NCBI GenBank assembly: GCA_900470445.1 | Contig: UCAU01000003.1 | Span: 38,737-102,736, forward strand | Direction: 5' to 3' | DNA length: 64,000 nt | Source: Hyphomicrobiales bacterium | GTDB lineage: Bacteria > Pseudomonadota > Alphaproteobacteria > Rhizobiales > Devosiaceae | Shown: one piece after another, positions 36,529 through 45,741 of the stretch | Layout: every line of letters starts with the position of its first letter | Numbering within the stretch: position 1 is the first letter of the stretch | Notes under the pieces: model-generated | Seen by the model: the letters and a program-made list of their open reading frames with translations, nothing else | Told to the model about the DNA's origin: nothing | The model's database searches: none | Position numbers and translations under genes: made by a program

Positions 36529-37260
36529 CTAGCCTTGCCGCGCTGTTGCAGCGCTCAAGCCTGGCACGCGCACGAAGCGCTCTTCCTTCTTGCGGCGGGG
36601 GACGGCCGGAAACGCCTCCTTGCGCGCCCGCACGCAGATCACCCCGCTCATTGCCGGGCCGAACAAGCGCCCGACTCCTTCGAAAAAGCGCGTTGATTTC
36701 AGCACCAGCGACGACTGGAACGGGGGCAGGAACAGCCCGTCCCGCCAGGCCACGGGCACGAAACTATGGTCGCGCAGCAGCTTTTCCAGCTGCCCGCCCG
36801 AATAGGGATTGCCCGAGCCGAAGGGGGTATTGTCGCGCTGCGCCCAGATGCCGCGCCGCCGCGGCACGACCAGAATCAGATGCCCATTGGGCGCCGTCAC
36901 GCGCCACAATTCGCGCATCAATTCCTCATCATCCGACACATGCTCGAGCATGTGCACGGCAATGGTCAGATCGATCGAGGCATCGGTCAGCGGCATTTCG
37001 AGCGGATCGCACAAAACGGTATGGGACGGGCCCTCGCGCGGCCAGGCCGACGCGCCTTGCCGCGCCGGCATGAAGGCCAGCACTCGTTCCGCTTTGCCCA
37101 GTGCAAAGCGCATATAGGGCGTGGCAAAACCCAGCCCCAGCACCCGCAGGCCTGCCACATCGCCAGCCAGGCCCAGCACCTGTTCGCGCACCAGCGTGCG
37201 GGAAATCCGGCCCAGGGGAGATTTGTAATAGCCAATCAGGCGGGTGACATCGCTCGTCAT
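36529..37260 (-). CDS. Class I SAM-dependent methyltransferase
   Basis: 243 aa. The SAM-binding region is degenerate (LRVLGLGFATPYM). A clearer motif is LTIAVHMLEHVSDDEELMRE followed by LWRVTAPNGHLILVVPRR, typical of methyltransferase domain 11. The substrate is unknown. It lies upstream of hisC-tyrA on the same strand and is divergent from gloB, a cluster I recall from Rhizobiales. Confidence 0.85.
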   Translation of the reverse strand: MTSDVTRLIGYYKSPLGRISRTLVREQVLGLAGDVAGLRVLGLGFATPYMRFALGKAERVLAFMPARQGASAWPREGPSHTVLCDPLEMPLTDASIDLTIAVHMLEHVSDDEELMRELWRVTAPNGHLILVVPRRRGIWAQRDNTPFGSGNPYSGGQLEKLLRDHSFVPVAWRDGLFLPPFQSSLVLKSTRFFEGVGRLFGPAMSGVICVRARKEAFPAVPRRKKEERFVRVPGLSAATARQG

Positions 37261-37363
37261 ATGCTAACTCTGCCGCAGTGCGATGAACTTGTCTAATGGG
37301 CCTTTGCCATGTCAGGTGCGCGCAGCTAGCTTTCGGGCAATAATCTATTCAAGGAGCAGTTTC

Positions 37364-38131
37364 ATGGGTTTGATCGTCGACGTCTTTGCGGCGCGCAGCG
37401 ACAATTTCGGCTATCTGGTGCACGACACCGCCACCGGCCGCACCGCCGCCATCGATGCTCCCGAGGCCGCGGCCATCAAGAATGCCTTGCTCTACCGGGG
37501 TTGGACGCTCAGCGATATTTTCATCACCCACCACCATATCGACCATGTCGAGGCTATTCCCGAGCTCAAGGCGGAGTACGGCGTGCGGGTGGTTGGCCCC
37601 AGGGCCGAGGCCGACAAGATCGCCGGCCTAGATGAGTTGGTAGGGGCCGGCGACCAGATCCAACTGGGTGAGACGGTGTTCGATGTCTATGCCGCGCCCG
37701 GCCATACGCTGGGTCATGTGGTTTTTCACGACAAGGTCGGCAAGCATCTGTTCACCGCTGACGCGCTGTTCTCCCTCGGCGTCGGGCGGATGTTCGAGGG
37801 CACACCCGGGCCAATGTGGAACGGAATCAAGGCGTTACGGGACTTCCCCGACGATACGCTGATCTATTGCGGCCATGAATATACCGAAAGTAATGCCCGC
37901 TTTGCGCTGTCGGTCGATCCCGACAACAAGGCCCTCCAAGCGCGGGCCGAAGAGGTCAAGGCGCTGCGCCAGGCCGGCAAGGCTACGATTCCGGTGAGCC
38001 TGGGAACCGAAAAAGCCACCAATCCGTTCCTGCGGGCGGACGACAAGGTGATCGCCGCCTATTATGGATTGGAGAATGCGGCGCCCGCCGAAGTGTTCGC
38101 CGCCCTGCGCAAGGGCAAGGATAGTTTCTGA
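37364..38131 (+). CDS. gloB: Hydroxyacylglutathione hydrolase (glyoxalase II)
   Basis: 255 aa from ATG 37364 with AAGGAG seven bases upstream. It hydrolyses S-lactoylglutathione, finishing methylglyoxal detoxification. The metal motif is T55-H-H-H-I-D-H61 (THxHxDH). Later ligands lie in APGHTLGHV, FTADALFSLG and YCGHEYTESN. The window also encodes a methylglyoxal synthase (60851) and two ChaC glutathione-degrading enzymes. Confidence 0.95.
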   Translation: MGLIVDVFAARSDNFGYLVHDTATGRTAAIDAPEAAAIKNALLYRGWTLSDIFITHHHIDHVEAIPELKAEYGVRVVGPRAEADKIAGLDELVGAGDQIQLGETVFDVYAAPGHTLGHVVFHDKVGKHLFTADALFSLGVGRMFEGTPGPMWNGIKALRDFPDDTLIYCGHEYTESNARFALSVDPDNKALQARAEEVKALRQAGKATIPVSLGTEKATNPFLRADDKVIAAYYGLENAAPAEVFAALRKGKDSF

Positions 38132-38270
38132 CAATCCACCGCTTTCGCGCTGCAATAGGTTAACAGACTGTTAGCATCTGGCATAACGTTTGCCCTGTAT
38201 AGGGTAACGCGCCAGAGTACCCGTCCCATTCCGGGACAATCTGGCCCGCTTTGATACAGGCGAGGCATAA

Positions 38271-38531
38271 ATGGCTGATTTTGATACGGAAATCGGGCCT
38301 ATCTCGGGACTGCCGGTCGCGCTCGAACCGGCGGGCCCCAAACCCTCGCTGCTGCGCAGCCAGACCGGCGCGGCTTTCGTCAGCCAATTGCTGACCGGCC
38401 GGGCGCAATTGGGGCAGCAGCGTCCCCGCCAACGACCACCGCTCGAAGGCGCCATCGGCCTCTATGCCAGCCGCGCCCGGTCCACCCAGCGGCGCATGCC
38501 GCCGGGTTATCGTAAGACGCTTCTGGCCTAG
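38271..38531 (+). CDS. Small basic hypothetical protein
   Basis: 86 aa, Arg/Gln/Pro-rich. It starts MADFDTEIGPISGLPVALEP and has a helical middle (TGAAFVSQLLTGRAQLGQQR) with a basic tail. There is no membrane segment. I do not recognise the family. A TTAA-N7-TTAG element (38160-38174), close to the CtrA half-site pattern, lies in its 139-bp leader. It is followed by a strong hairpin before fumC. Confidence 0.6.
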   Translation: MADFDTEIGPISGLPVALEPAGPKPSLLRSQTGAAFVSQLLTGRAQLGQQRPRQRPPLEGAIGLYASRARSTQRRMPPGYRKTLLA

Positions 38532-38544
38532 CGGGGATTACTGC

Positions 38545-38565
38545 CCCTCGGGTCGAGCCCGAGGG
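38545..38565. terminator. Hairpin between convergent genes
   Basis: CCCTCGGG (38545-38552) and CCCGAGGG (38558-38565) form a perfect 8-bp stem with a 5-nt loop. It sits between the 38271 gene and the fumC end. The T-run on either side is weak (CTTTA on plus), so termination is likely but not certain. Confidence 0.55.
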
Positions 38566-38572
38566 AGTGCCT

Positions 38573-39973
38573 TTACTTCTTCAGCTTGAGCGGTCCGACC
38601 ATCTGTTCGGGCTTCACTTCGGCGTCGAATTCCTCGCCGGTGAGGAGGCCCAAGGCGATGGCTTCTTCGCGCAGGGTGGTGCCGTTCTTGTGCGCGGTCT
38701 TGGCGATCTTGGCGGCATTGTCGTAGCCGATCTTGCGATTGAGCGCGGTGACCAGCATCAGCGACTTGTCGACCAATTCCTTGATGCGGGCGCGGTCGGG
38801 CTCGATGCCGATGGCGCAATTGTCGTTGAACGAGCGCGCCGCATCGGCCAGCAGCCGCACCGATTGCAGGAAATTGTAAGCAATGACGGGCTTGAACACA
38901 TTGAGTTCGAAATTGCCCTGGCTGGCGGCGAAACCGATCGCCGCGTCATTGCCCATGACCTGCACGGCCACCATGGTCATGGCTTCCGACTGGGTCGGAT
39001 TGACCTTGCCCGGCATGATCGAGCTGCCCGGCTCGTTTTCCGGAATAGTGATTTCGCCCAGGCCAGAGCGCGGGCCGGAGGCCAGCCAACGCACGTCATT
39101 GGCAATCTTCATCAGGGCGGCAGCAAGTTGCTTCAGCGCCCCCGAGGTGCCGACAAAGGCGTCGTGGCCGGCCATGACGGCATATTTGTTGGGGGCGGTG
39201 ACGAAGTCATGCCCGGACAGCGCGGCGATCTCCTTGGCCACGGCCACGGCATAATCGGGATGGGCATTGAGCCCGGTGCCGACGGCGGTGCCGCCCAGCG
39301 CCAGTTCCTTGAGCTGGGGAATGGTGACCTTGATGGCCTGCACAGCCAGATCGAGCTGGGCGACCCAGCCGCTCATTTCCTGGCCCAGGGTCAGGGGCGT
39401 CGCATCCTGCAGATGGGTGCGGCCGATCTTGACCACATCCATGAATTCTTCCGACTTGGAGGCCAGCGTGTCGCGCAGCTTTTCGACGCGCGGAAACAGG
39501 TAATTCTCCAGCGCCTCGACGGCCGCGATATGCATGGCGGTCGGATAGGTGTCGTTGGACGACTGGCTCATATTGACATGGTCATTGGGGTGGACGGGCT
39601 TTTTGGAGCCCATGGTCCCGCCGGCCAGCTCGATGGCGCGGTTGGAGATCACCTCGTTGACATTCATATTGGACTGCGTGCCCGAGCCGGTCTGCCACAC
39701 CACCAGCGGGAAATGGTCTTCCAGCTTGCCGGCAATCACCTCATCGGCCGCGGCGACGATCAGGTCGCGCGTCTTGTCGTCGAGCAGGCCCAGCTTGTTA
39801 TTGGCCAGAGCCGCGGCCTTTTTCAGGATGCCGAAGGCATGCACGATTTCCTTGGGCATTTTTTCCCCGCCAATATCGAAATTGGCCAGGCTTCGTGCGG
39901 TCTGCGCGCCGTAATATTTGTTATCCGGGACATTGATGGTGCCCATCGAGTCCGATTCAACGCGCATGCTCAT
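38573..39973 (-). CDS. fumC: Fumarate hydratase class II
   Basis: 466 aa from ATG 39973 with GGAGA upstream. It converts fumarate to malate in the TCA cycle. The signature [11 protein letters not shown] is intact, with [14 protein letters not shown] and the [14 protein letters not shown] segment. The oxygen-stable, iron-free class II type fits an aerobe. The open frame continues upstream without a better start. Confidence 0.97.
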   Translation of the reverse strand: MSMRVESDSMGTINVPDNKYYGAQTARSLANFDIGGEKMPKEIVHAFGILKKAAALANNKLGLLDDKTRDLIVAAADEVIAGKLEDHFPLVVWQTGSGTQSNMNVNEVISNRAIELAGGTMGSKKPVHPNDHVNMSQSSNDTYPTAMHIAAVEALENYLFPRVEKLRDTLASKSEEFMDVVKIGRTHLQDATPLTLGQEMSGWVAQLDLAVQAIKVTIPQLKELALGGTAVGTGLNAHPDYAVAVAKEIAALSGHDFVTAPNKYAVMAGHDAFVGTSGALKQLAAALMKIANDVRWLASGPRSGLGEITIPENEPGSSIMPGKVNPTQSEAMTMVAVQVMGNDAAIGFAASQGNFELNVFKPVIAYNFLQSVRLLADAARSFNDNCAIGIEPDRARIKELVDKSLMLVTALNRKIGYDNAAKIAKTAHKNGTTLREEAIALGLLTGEEFDAEVKPEQMVGPLKLKK

Positions 39974-40023
39974 GGAAATCTCCGAGTGTGGGCCGCTTCT
40001 TTTTGGCGGCATGGTCAAAGCAA

Positions 40024-40053
40024 AACGGCCGATCCCCATCGGGACCGGCCGTT
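40024..40053 (-). terminator. Intrinsic terminator of rpmF
   Basis: On the minus strand, AACGGCCG-G-TCCC pairs with GGGA-T-CGGCCGTT around a GATG loop, followed by TTGCTTTG. It lies 45 bases after the rpmF stop and before the fumC start. Confidence 0.8.
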
Positions 40054-40098
40054 GCATTATCTACAAATCCGAGCGCATGGCTGCAGCTCGTCTTCGGC

Positions 40099-40278
40099 TT
40101 ATTTCTTGACGTCGAGAATCTGCCGGCCGCGATACATGCCGGTCTTGAGGTCGACGTGATGCGGACGACGCAGCTCGCCCGAATCCTTGTCTTCGACATA
40201 GGTAGGGTTGGCAAGAGCGTCGGCCGAGCGGCGGAAGCCGCGCTTCATCGGCGAGGTCTTTCGTTTTGGCACTGCCAT
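40099..40278 (-). CDS. rpmF: 50S ribosomal protein L32
   Basis: 59 aa. It starts [20 protein letters not shown] and ends ILDVKK, the alphaproteobacterial L32 pattern without the zinc-ribbon cysteines. GGAG lies eight bases upstream of the ATG. The leader contains a hairpin CAGAGA-N4-TCTCTG (40323-40338), 44 bases before the start, which could be regulatory. Downstream is its own terminator, then fumC. Confidence 0.97.
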   Translation of the reverse strand: MAVPKRKTSPMKRGFRRSADALANPTYVEDKDSGELRRPHHVDLKTGMYRGRQILDVKK

Positions 40279-40428
40279 GGTCGGTACTCCGAATTCAATA
40301 TCGTTGCGCCGCCAAAGCGGCCCAGAGACTTATCTCTGTTGGGATTGACCGGGTCTATAGAGCAAGACGGGGGGCTTGGCTAGTGGGTTTTGTGGTGGTT
40401 TCACCACCAAGCCACCCACCAGCGCGGT

Positions 40429-40527
40429 GTCATTCCGGCGCAGGCCGGAATCCACGCTGAAGGCCATCCTCTACCATCGCATGCGTGAGAAGAACACAGC
40501 ATGGATTCCGGCCTGCGCCGGAATGAC
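40429..40527. repeat. REP-like palindrome pair (GGCGCAGGCC type)
   Basis: Each arm is itself a hairpin: ATTCCGGC-GCAG-GCCGGAAT in arm 1 (40429-40454), with its mirror in arm 2 (40502-40527). The two arms are also inverted repeats of each other. A smaller hairpin TGGTGG/CACCACCA sits at 40393-40409. The same arm type recurs at 56779-56866. The 40279-40571 gap between rpmF and mtgA holds this element and no gene. Confidence 0.85.
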
Positions 40528-40571
40528 CCGGTGGGGGTGATGGGGACCTGGAATGATGACACCGTGCCCCC

Positions 40572-41294
40572 TCACAGCGCCAGCCGGCCACCTTCCCCGA
40601 CGCAGCTGGCGCGGTCGCCATATTGCTGGGTCCGGTTCTGTACGATGCCGGCAATGCGCAACATGCCGCCCGAGGGCCGGCCGGGCTGGCGCAGCATCGG
40701 ATTGGGCAGTGCCGTGACTAACAGCGTGGCGGTCCGCCAATCCAGGTTTTGCGGCTCGATGCCGAAGGCCCGCTGCGCCCCGGCCGCCACGCCGAATTGG
40801 CCCTCGGGGCCCCATTCGGCGATGTTGAGATAGATTTCCATGATCCGCCTTTTGGGCAGCACCAGATCGACATAGAGCGCCAGCGGCACTTCGAGCGCCT
40901 TGCGCACCACGCTTTGCCCATTCCAGAGGAAGAGATTGCGCGCCACCTGCATGGTGATGGTCGAGGCGCCGCGCGCATCCTCGCCCGCCATATAGCGCTC
41001 GACCTCGTCGCGCAGGGCGCCCAGATCGACACCCCAATGCCGGCAGAATTGGCCATCTTCGGACAGCACCACAGCCGCCTTGAGGCGATCGGAAATCTCC
41101 CCGATATCGCGCCATTCGCGCACCACGGGGCGCCCCGTGACATAGCGCTCAAGCATGGGCACCGAGACCGGATCGATGACGAGATAGGCGGGGGTCAGCA
41201 CCAGCGGAATGGCGATGAGAACAGCGACCAGCATGCAAAGAGGACGCAGGATGCGCCAGATGCCCTTGGGTTTGCGTGCTCGTGCCATGGCCAT
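40572..41294 (-). CDS. mtgA: Monofunctional biosynthetic peptidoglycan transglycosylase
   Basis: About 240 aa; ATG 41294 or 41288. It is a family GT51 enzyme that polymerises lipid II into glycan strands. An N-terminal membrane anchor (about 14-38) precedes the catalytic domain with VVLSEDGQFCRHWGVD (motif 1 Glu) and GASTITMQVARNLFLW, then RRIMEIYLNIAEWG. There is no transpeptidase domain. It is divergent from ispA. Confidence 0.94.
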   Translation of the reverse strand: MAMARARKPKGIWRILRPLCMLVAVLIAIPLVLTPAYLVIDPVSVPMLERYVTGRPVVREWRDIGEISDRLKAAVVLSEDGQFCRHWGVDLGALRDEVERYMAGEDARGASTITMQVARNLFLWNGQSVVRKALEVPLALYVDLVLPKRRIMEIYLNIAEWGPEGQFGVAAGAQRAFGIEPQNLDWRTATLLVTALPNPMLRQPGRPSGGMLRIAGIVQNRTQQYGDRASCVGEGGRLAL

Positions 41295-41375
41295 TCCATA
41301 GCGGTAGGAACGGGCGGGGCAAAGAGGCGGTGGCGATATTGGTGAATGCAGGCCGGACCTGTTTCCACCCACAAT

Positions 41376-41455
41376 GTCATTCCCGCGAAAGCGGGAACCT
41401 CTGTTTTACGATGCAAAAGACAGCAAACGGGGGTTCCCGCTTTCGCGGGAATGAC
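41376..41455. repeat. REP-like palindrome pair (CGCGAAAGCGG type)
   Basis: GTCATTCCCGCGAAAGCGGG opens arm 1 (41376-41399) and its mirror closes arm 2 (41432-41455). Each arm folds as CCCGC-GAAA-GCGGG. A single arm of the same type appears at 56902-56923. It lies in the mtgA/ispA divergent gap. Confidence 0.85.
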
Positions 41456-41519
41456 ACCGTGCTAGGTGTTGGATCGTATCCCCTTGCCGCACAAGGCCCA
41501 AACCGGCTAGCAACGATCC

Positions 41520-42422
41520 ATGTACGATTTTGCCGCCGACATTGCCGATTGCGCCCTGGCCGTGGAAACCGCGCTCGACCGGCAATTGACGCTGGAGCGC
41601 CTGTCTGGTCCCGGCCCCGCTGCCGATCGGCTGATCGCTGCCATGCGGCATGGCAGCCTGGGCGGGGGCAAGCGCCTGCGCCCGTTGCTGGTGCGCCAGG
41701 CCGCCAATATTTTCAATGTGCCGCCCCATGCCGCATTGATCGCCGGCCTCGCCGTCGAAATGATCCATTGCTATTCGCTGATCCACGATGATCTGCCGGC
41801 CATGGACGATGATGATCTGCGCCGGGGCCGCCCCACCGTGCACAAGGCGTTTGACGAGGCCACGGCCATCCTGGCGGGGGATGCCCTGCTCACCCACGCC
41901 TTTGGCCTGCTCGCCTCGCCCGAATGCCATCCCGATCCCACGATCCGCATTGCGCTGGTGACTGAACTGGTCGCCGGCAGCGGCGCTGGCGGCATGGCGG
42001 GCGGGCAGATGCGCGATATCGAGGGCGAACAGGGCGGCTTTTCCGGCGATGAGGTCGCCACCATGCAGGCCATGAAAACCGGCGCCCTGATCCGCGCCAG
42101 CGTGCGCATGGGCGCCATTCTGGGTGGCGCCGATCCACGGGCTCTGTCCGCACTCACCGCCTATGCCGAAGCCGCCGGCCGCGCCTTCCAGCTGGCCGAC
42201 GATATTCTGGACGTCACCGCCACACCCGAGGCCATGGGTAAGGCCACCGGCAAGGACGAAGCCAAGGGCAAGCAGACCCTGGTCGCCCGTATCGGCATTG
42301 AGGAAGCCCGCGAGCATCTCAAGGCCACCGTCACCTCAGCCCAATCGGCGCTGCGCACTTTCGGCCCCAAGGCCGATGGCCTGCGCGCCACCGCCCGCTA
42401 TTTCGCCAGCCGGGAAAACTGA
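41520..42422 (+). CDS. ispA: Farnesyl diphosphate synthase (short-chain polyprenyl synthetase)
   Basis: 300 aa. It condenses IPP with DMAPP/GPP to farnesyl diphosphate. The first Asp-rich motif is D90-D-L-P-A-M-D96 (IHDDLPAMDDDD), the second is QLADDILD. GGGKRLRPLLV carries the conserved Lys/Arg. Size and motifs fit bacterial FPP synthase; geranylgeranyl product cannot be excluded. It probably shares a transcript with the MOSC and YbaK-like genes that follow closely. Confidence 0.93.
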   Translation: MYDFAADIADCALAVETALDRQLTLERLSGPGPAADRLIAAMRHGSLGGGKRLRPLLVRQAANIFNVPPHAALIAGLAVEMIHCYSLIHDDLPAMDDDDLRRGRPTVHKAFDEATAILAGDALLTHAFGLLASPECHPDPTIRIALVTELVAGSGAGGMAGGQMRDIEGEQGGFSGDEVATMQAMKTGALIRASVRMGAILGGADPRALSALTAYAEAAGRAFQLADDILDVTATPEAMGKATGKDEAKGKQTLVARIGIEEAREHLKATVTSAQSALRTFGPKADGLRATARYFASREN

Positions 42423-42425
42423 GCC

Positions 42426-43058
42426 ATGGCCCAATTGCTCAGCGTCAATCTCGGCAAAGCCCAACACATTCCCGGCTATGCGCCGCTGACCGGCATTATC
42501 AAAACGCCAACAGCCAGCGCTGTTATCGACCGGCTCGGCATGGCAGGAGACGCCGTTTGCGACAGCAAGCATCACGGCGGGAGCGATCAGGCCATCTATG
42601 TCTATTTCGCCGATGACTATCTGTGGTGGGCCAATGAGCTCGACCAGACCATCGCGCCGGGCATGTTTGGCGAAAACCTGACCATTGCCGGGGTCGAGGG
42701 CCGCAGCGTGGCCATTGGTGACCGTTTTGCCATCGGCCCGGCCCTGCTCGAAGTCACCTATCACCGCACGCCCTGCATGACTTTTGCGGCGCGGATGGGC
42801 GACCCCTTCTGGGTCAAGCGCTTCCACCGCGCCGGCCGGCCCGGCGCCTATTGCCGCGTGCTGCAGCCGGGCCCGGTCGAAGCCGGCATGCCCATCGCCT
42901 ATGCGCCCTTCCCCGGCGAGCGCGTCACGGTCAGCGAACTCATGGCCCTTGATGGCGTCCAGGAAATCGATCCGGCCTTCATGCGCCGGGCGCTCACCAC
43001 CCCGATCCGCGAGAAGACCCGCTTCAAGTTCGAAACCCGCCTCGCCAGCCTTTTCTGA
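42426..43058 (+). CDS. MOSC domain protein (YiiM-like)
   Basis: 210 aa. The MOSC core includes DSKHHGGSDQAIYVY, GMFGENLTI and the putative sulfur-site cysteine in YHRTPCMTFAARM. YiiM-type MOSC proteins reduce N-hydroxylated compounds with the molybdenum cofactor. It starts three bases after ispA, so the two are co-transcribed. The link to isoprenoid synthesis is not obvious. Confidence 0.9.
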   Translation: MAQLLSVNLGKAQHIPGYAPLTGIIKTPTASAVIDRLGMAGDAVCDSKHHGGSDQAIYVYFADDYLWWANELDQTIAPGMFGENLTIAGVEGRSVAIGDRFAIGPALLEVTYHRTPCMTFAARMGDPFWVKRFHRAGRPGAYCRVLQPGPVEAGMPIAYAPFPGERVTVSELMALDGVQEIDPAFMRRALTTPIREKTRFKFETRLASLF

Positions 43059-43066
43059 GTGTTGTC

Positions 43067-43552
43067 ATGAGCCTTGCCTCCGTCCAAGCCGACCTCGCCG
43101 CCCGCGCGCCCGACCTTGTCGTGGAAGTCACCGAGCACTCGACCGCCACCGTGCAATTGGCCGCCGATGTGCATGGCGTCGAGCCCGGCCAGATCGCCAA
43201 GACGCTGTGCATCCGCGTCAATGGCGAGGTGCTGCTGCTGGTGACCCGCGGCGATGCGCGGCTCGATAACCAGAAATCCAAGGCGGCCTTTGGCGGCCGC
43301 CCGCGCATGCTGGGGGCCGAAGAGGTCGAACAATTGACCAGCCATCAGGTGGGCGGCGTTTGCCCGTTCGGGCTGCCGCAGCCCTTGCCGATCTATCTGG
43401 ATGCTTCGCTCAGGGTCTATGACCTGGTCATCCCCGCCGGCGGCTCCACCCATGCTTCAGTGCGGCTGAGTGTGGAACGACTGGCGGAGCTGTGTGGCGG
43501 CAAATGGGTAGATGCGTGCCAGCCGCCGGTGGTCGCTGCCGAAGTCGGCTGA
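43067..43552 (+). CDS. YbaK/EbsC family (aminoacyl-tRNA deacylase-like) protein
   Basis: 161 aa. The YbaK fold is seen in QIAKTLCIRVNGEVLLLVTR, then the conserved Lys segment and GGVCPFGLP. Family members hydrolyse mischarged Cys- or Ala-tRNA(Pro). The specific substrate is not determined. It follows the MOSC gene after eight bases and ends seven bases from the convergent ispG. Confidence 0.9.
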   Translation: MSLASVQADLAARAPDLVVEVTEHSTATVQLAADVHGVEPGQIAKTLCIRVNGEVLLLVTRGDARLDNQKSKAAFGGRPRMLGAEEVEQLTSHQVGGVCPFGLPQPLPIYLDASLRVYDLVIPAGGSTHASVRLSVERLAELCGGKWVDACQPPVVAAEVG

Positions 43553-43559
43553 CCCAGCC

Positions 43560-44804
43560 CTATTCGGCCGCTGTCTTCTGCCCCGTCCCGAACTTGCGCT
43601 CGATGTAGTCGGCGACCATCACCTTGAACTGGTCGGCCACATCGGCGCCGCGCAGGGTGGCGACTTTTTCGCCATCGACAAAGACCGGCGCGGCCGGGGT
43701 TTCGCCCGTGCCGGGCAGCGAGATGCCGATATTGGCGTGCTTGCTTTCGCCGGGGCCATTGACGATGCAGCCCATCACGGCCACCGACAGGCCCTCAACC
43801 CCGGGATAGCGCTCCTTCCATTCGGGCATGGAATGGGAGAGGTGGTCCTGGATATCCTTGGCCAGCGTCTGGAAGGTGGTGGACGTGGTGCGTCCGCAAC
43901 CGGGGCAGGCAGCGACCACCGGCAGGAACTGGCGGAAGCCCATGGTCTGCAGCAATTCCTGCGCCACCTTGACCTCGGTGGTGCGATCCCCGCCCGGCTC
44001 GGGCGTGAGGGAAATGCGGATCGTGTCGCCAATGCCCTGCTGCAGCAGGATACCCAGGGCGGCCGAGGAGGCCACGACGCCCTTGGTGCCCATGCCGGCC
44101 TCGGTCAGCCCCAGATGCAGGGCATAATCGCAGCGCGCCGCCAGATCCTGATAGACCGCGATCAGGTGCTGGACGTCCGAAACCTTGGTGGAGAGGATGA
44201 TCTTGTCGCGGCCCATGCCCAGCGCTTCGGCGCGTTGCGCGCTCAGAAGCGCCGACTGGATGATCGCCTCGCGCTGTACGGCGGAGGCTGAAATCGGCGC
44301 CGCCGAAGCCGCGTTCTCGTCCATCAGCTTGGTCAGCAGTTCCTCGTCGAGCGAACCCCAGTTGACCCCGATACGGACGGGCTTGTCGTAGCGGTTGGCA
44401 ATCTCGATCAGCGTCGAAAACTGTGTATCGCGCTTGGCCTTGAAGCCGACATTACCCGGATTGATGCGATATTTCGCCAGGGCTTCGGCGCAGGCCGGGT
44501 GGTCGGTCAGCAGCTTGTGGCCGATATAGTGGAAATCGCCCACCAGCGGCACGTCATAGCCCATGACGGCGAGGCGATCGCGAATGATTGGCACGGCCGC
44601 CGCGGATTCGTCGCGATCGACGGTGATGCGCACGATCTCCGAACCCGCCCGCGCCAGTTGCATCACCTGCTTGACCGTCGCATCGATATCGGCCGTGTCG
44701 GTATTGGTCATCGATTGCACGACCACAGGCGCACCGCCGCCGACGCGCACCCCGCCGACATCCACACCCACCGATTGCCTGCGTGCCGCCGGACCCGCCA
44801 TCAT
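43560..44804 (-). CDS. ispG: (E)-4-hydroxy-3-methylbut-2-enyl-diphosphate synthase
   Basis: 414 aa. It is the [4Fe-4S] enzyme of the MEP pathway that makes HMBPP from MEcPP. The N-terminal TIM-barrel opens [15 protein letters not shown]. Cluster cysteines are in [14 protein letters not shown] and [15 protein letters not shown]. It supplies the precursors used by the nearby ispA. It reads toward, and converges with, the ispA operon. Confidence 0.97.
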   Translation of the reverse strand: MMAGPAARRQSVGVDVGGVRVGGGAPVVVQSMTNTDTADIDATVKQVMQLARAGSEIVRITVDRDESAAAVPIIRDRLAVMGYDVPLVGDFHYIGHKLLTDHPACAEALAKYRINPGNVGFKAKRDTQFSTLIEIANRYDKPVRIGVNWGSLDEELLTKLMDENAASAAPISASAVQREAIIQSALLSAQRAEALGMGRDKIILSTKVSDVQHLIAVYQDLAARCDYALHLGLTEAGMGTKGVVASSAALGILLQQGIGDTIRISLTPEPGGDRTTEVKVAQELLQTMGFRQFLPVVAACPGCGRTTSTTFQTLAKDIQDHLSHSMPEWKERYPGVEGLSVAVMGCIVNGPGESKHANIGISLPGTGETPAAPVFVDGEKVATLRGADVADQFKVMVADYIERKFGTGQKTAAE

Positions 44805-44946
44805 TCACCTGTCAAACCTGTTGGCCGCAGAAATAAGCCTCCGAGCCTATCTGCGCAATGTTTCTGATTGATGATGGCGAAGACGTGTCGCGATCACAAT
44901 TGCCGCACCATCTTGAACCCGGCCCCAAGGCAACCATTTAAGGTGC

Positions 44947-45261
44947 ATGTTCAAGCTCCTGACGTCCCGCTTCATCCCGCGCATCATGCTCTTCCGCAAG
45001 GAAGCGCTTCTGCTGTGGAAGGCGCTGTTCGCGCCGGAAACCCCGCTCCATCTCAAGGCGGCGACGCTGTTCGTTGCCTTCTATCTGGTCAACCCGATCG
45101 ACATCATCCCCGACTTCATCCCGCTGGCGGGCTGGATGGATGATCTGATCCTGGTGCCGCTGATGGTCAGCTGGATCGTTTCCCGCCTGCCGGTGCCGGT
45201 GCGCGCCGATATGCGCGAGCGCAATGACCAGACCATCAATGGCCGGGCGCGGCGGCTTTAG
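44947..45261 (+). CDS. YkvA family (DUF1232) membrane protein
   Basis: 104 aa. The DUF1232 core reads AATLFVAFYLVNPIDIIPDF then IPLAGWMDDLILVPLMVSWI, two membrane-associated helices around the family motif P(I/L)D-x-IPDFIP. Its function is unknown. It stands alone, divergent from ispG. Confidence 0.88.
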   Translation: MFKLLTSRFIPRIMLFRKEALLLWKALFAPETPLHLKAATLFVAFYLVNPIDIIPDFIPLAGWMDDLILVPLMVSWIVSRLPVPVRADMRERNDQTINGRARRL

Positions 45262-45323
45262 TGGCCACTGCCATTTTCTGACACCCGCTCCTGCTAGATG
45301 GCGTCATCGGCAGGAGAATTGGT

Positions 45324-45740
45324 ATGGAACGATACTGGATAGCTGTGGCCTCGGCTGAGCATGCCCGCAAGGGCAAGGCCGGTTTCATGCAGGTCAATCA
45401 CGGCAAGGCCGCGCCACTACGCCGGCTCTCGCCCGGCGATGGCGTGATCTATTATTCTCCCACCGAAACTTTCCGCGGCAAGGATAAGTTGCAGGCCTTC
45501 ACGCTGATCGGCCGGGTGCAACCGGGCGACATCTATGCCGGCGAGATGGGCGGCGGGACGGCCTATCGCCGCGACGTGGATTATGTCGAAGCGGCCGACG
45601 CGCCAATCGCCCCCTTGCTGGACCAGCTCGAATTCACCCGCGGCCGGACGAACTGGGGGTACCAGATGCGCTTTGGCCTGTTCGAGATCAGTGCCCATGA
45701 CTTCGGCATGATTGCCCAAGCCATGGGAGCCAGGATTTAG
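45324..45740 (+). CDS. EVE domain protein
   Basis: 138 aa. The EVE/PUA-like fold shows in [20 protein letters not shown], with the conserved [12 protein letters not shown] and a C-terminal [17 protein letters not shown] domains are thought to bind modified nucleotides in DNA or RNA. No restriction genes are adjacent. It ends one base from the convergent pyc stop. Confidence 0.9.
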   Translation: MERYWIAVASAEHARKGKAGFMQVNHGKAAPLRRLSPGDGVIYYSPTETFRGKDKLQAFTLIGRVQPGDIYAGEMGGGTAYRRDVDYVEAADAPIAPLLDQLEFTRGRTNWGYQMRFGLFEISAHDFGMIAQAMGARI

Positions 45741-45741
45741 C

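Noticed and set aside
40429..41455. CRISPR array
   Set aside because: The repeats are inverted pairs of palindromes, not evenly spaced direct repeats with unique spacers, and no cas genes are present.
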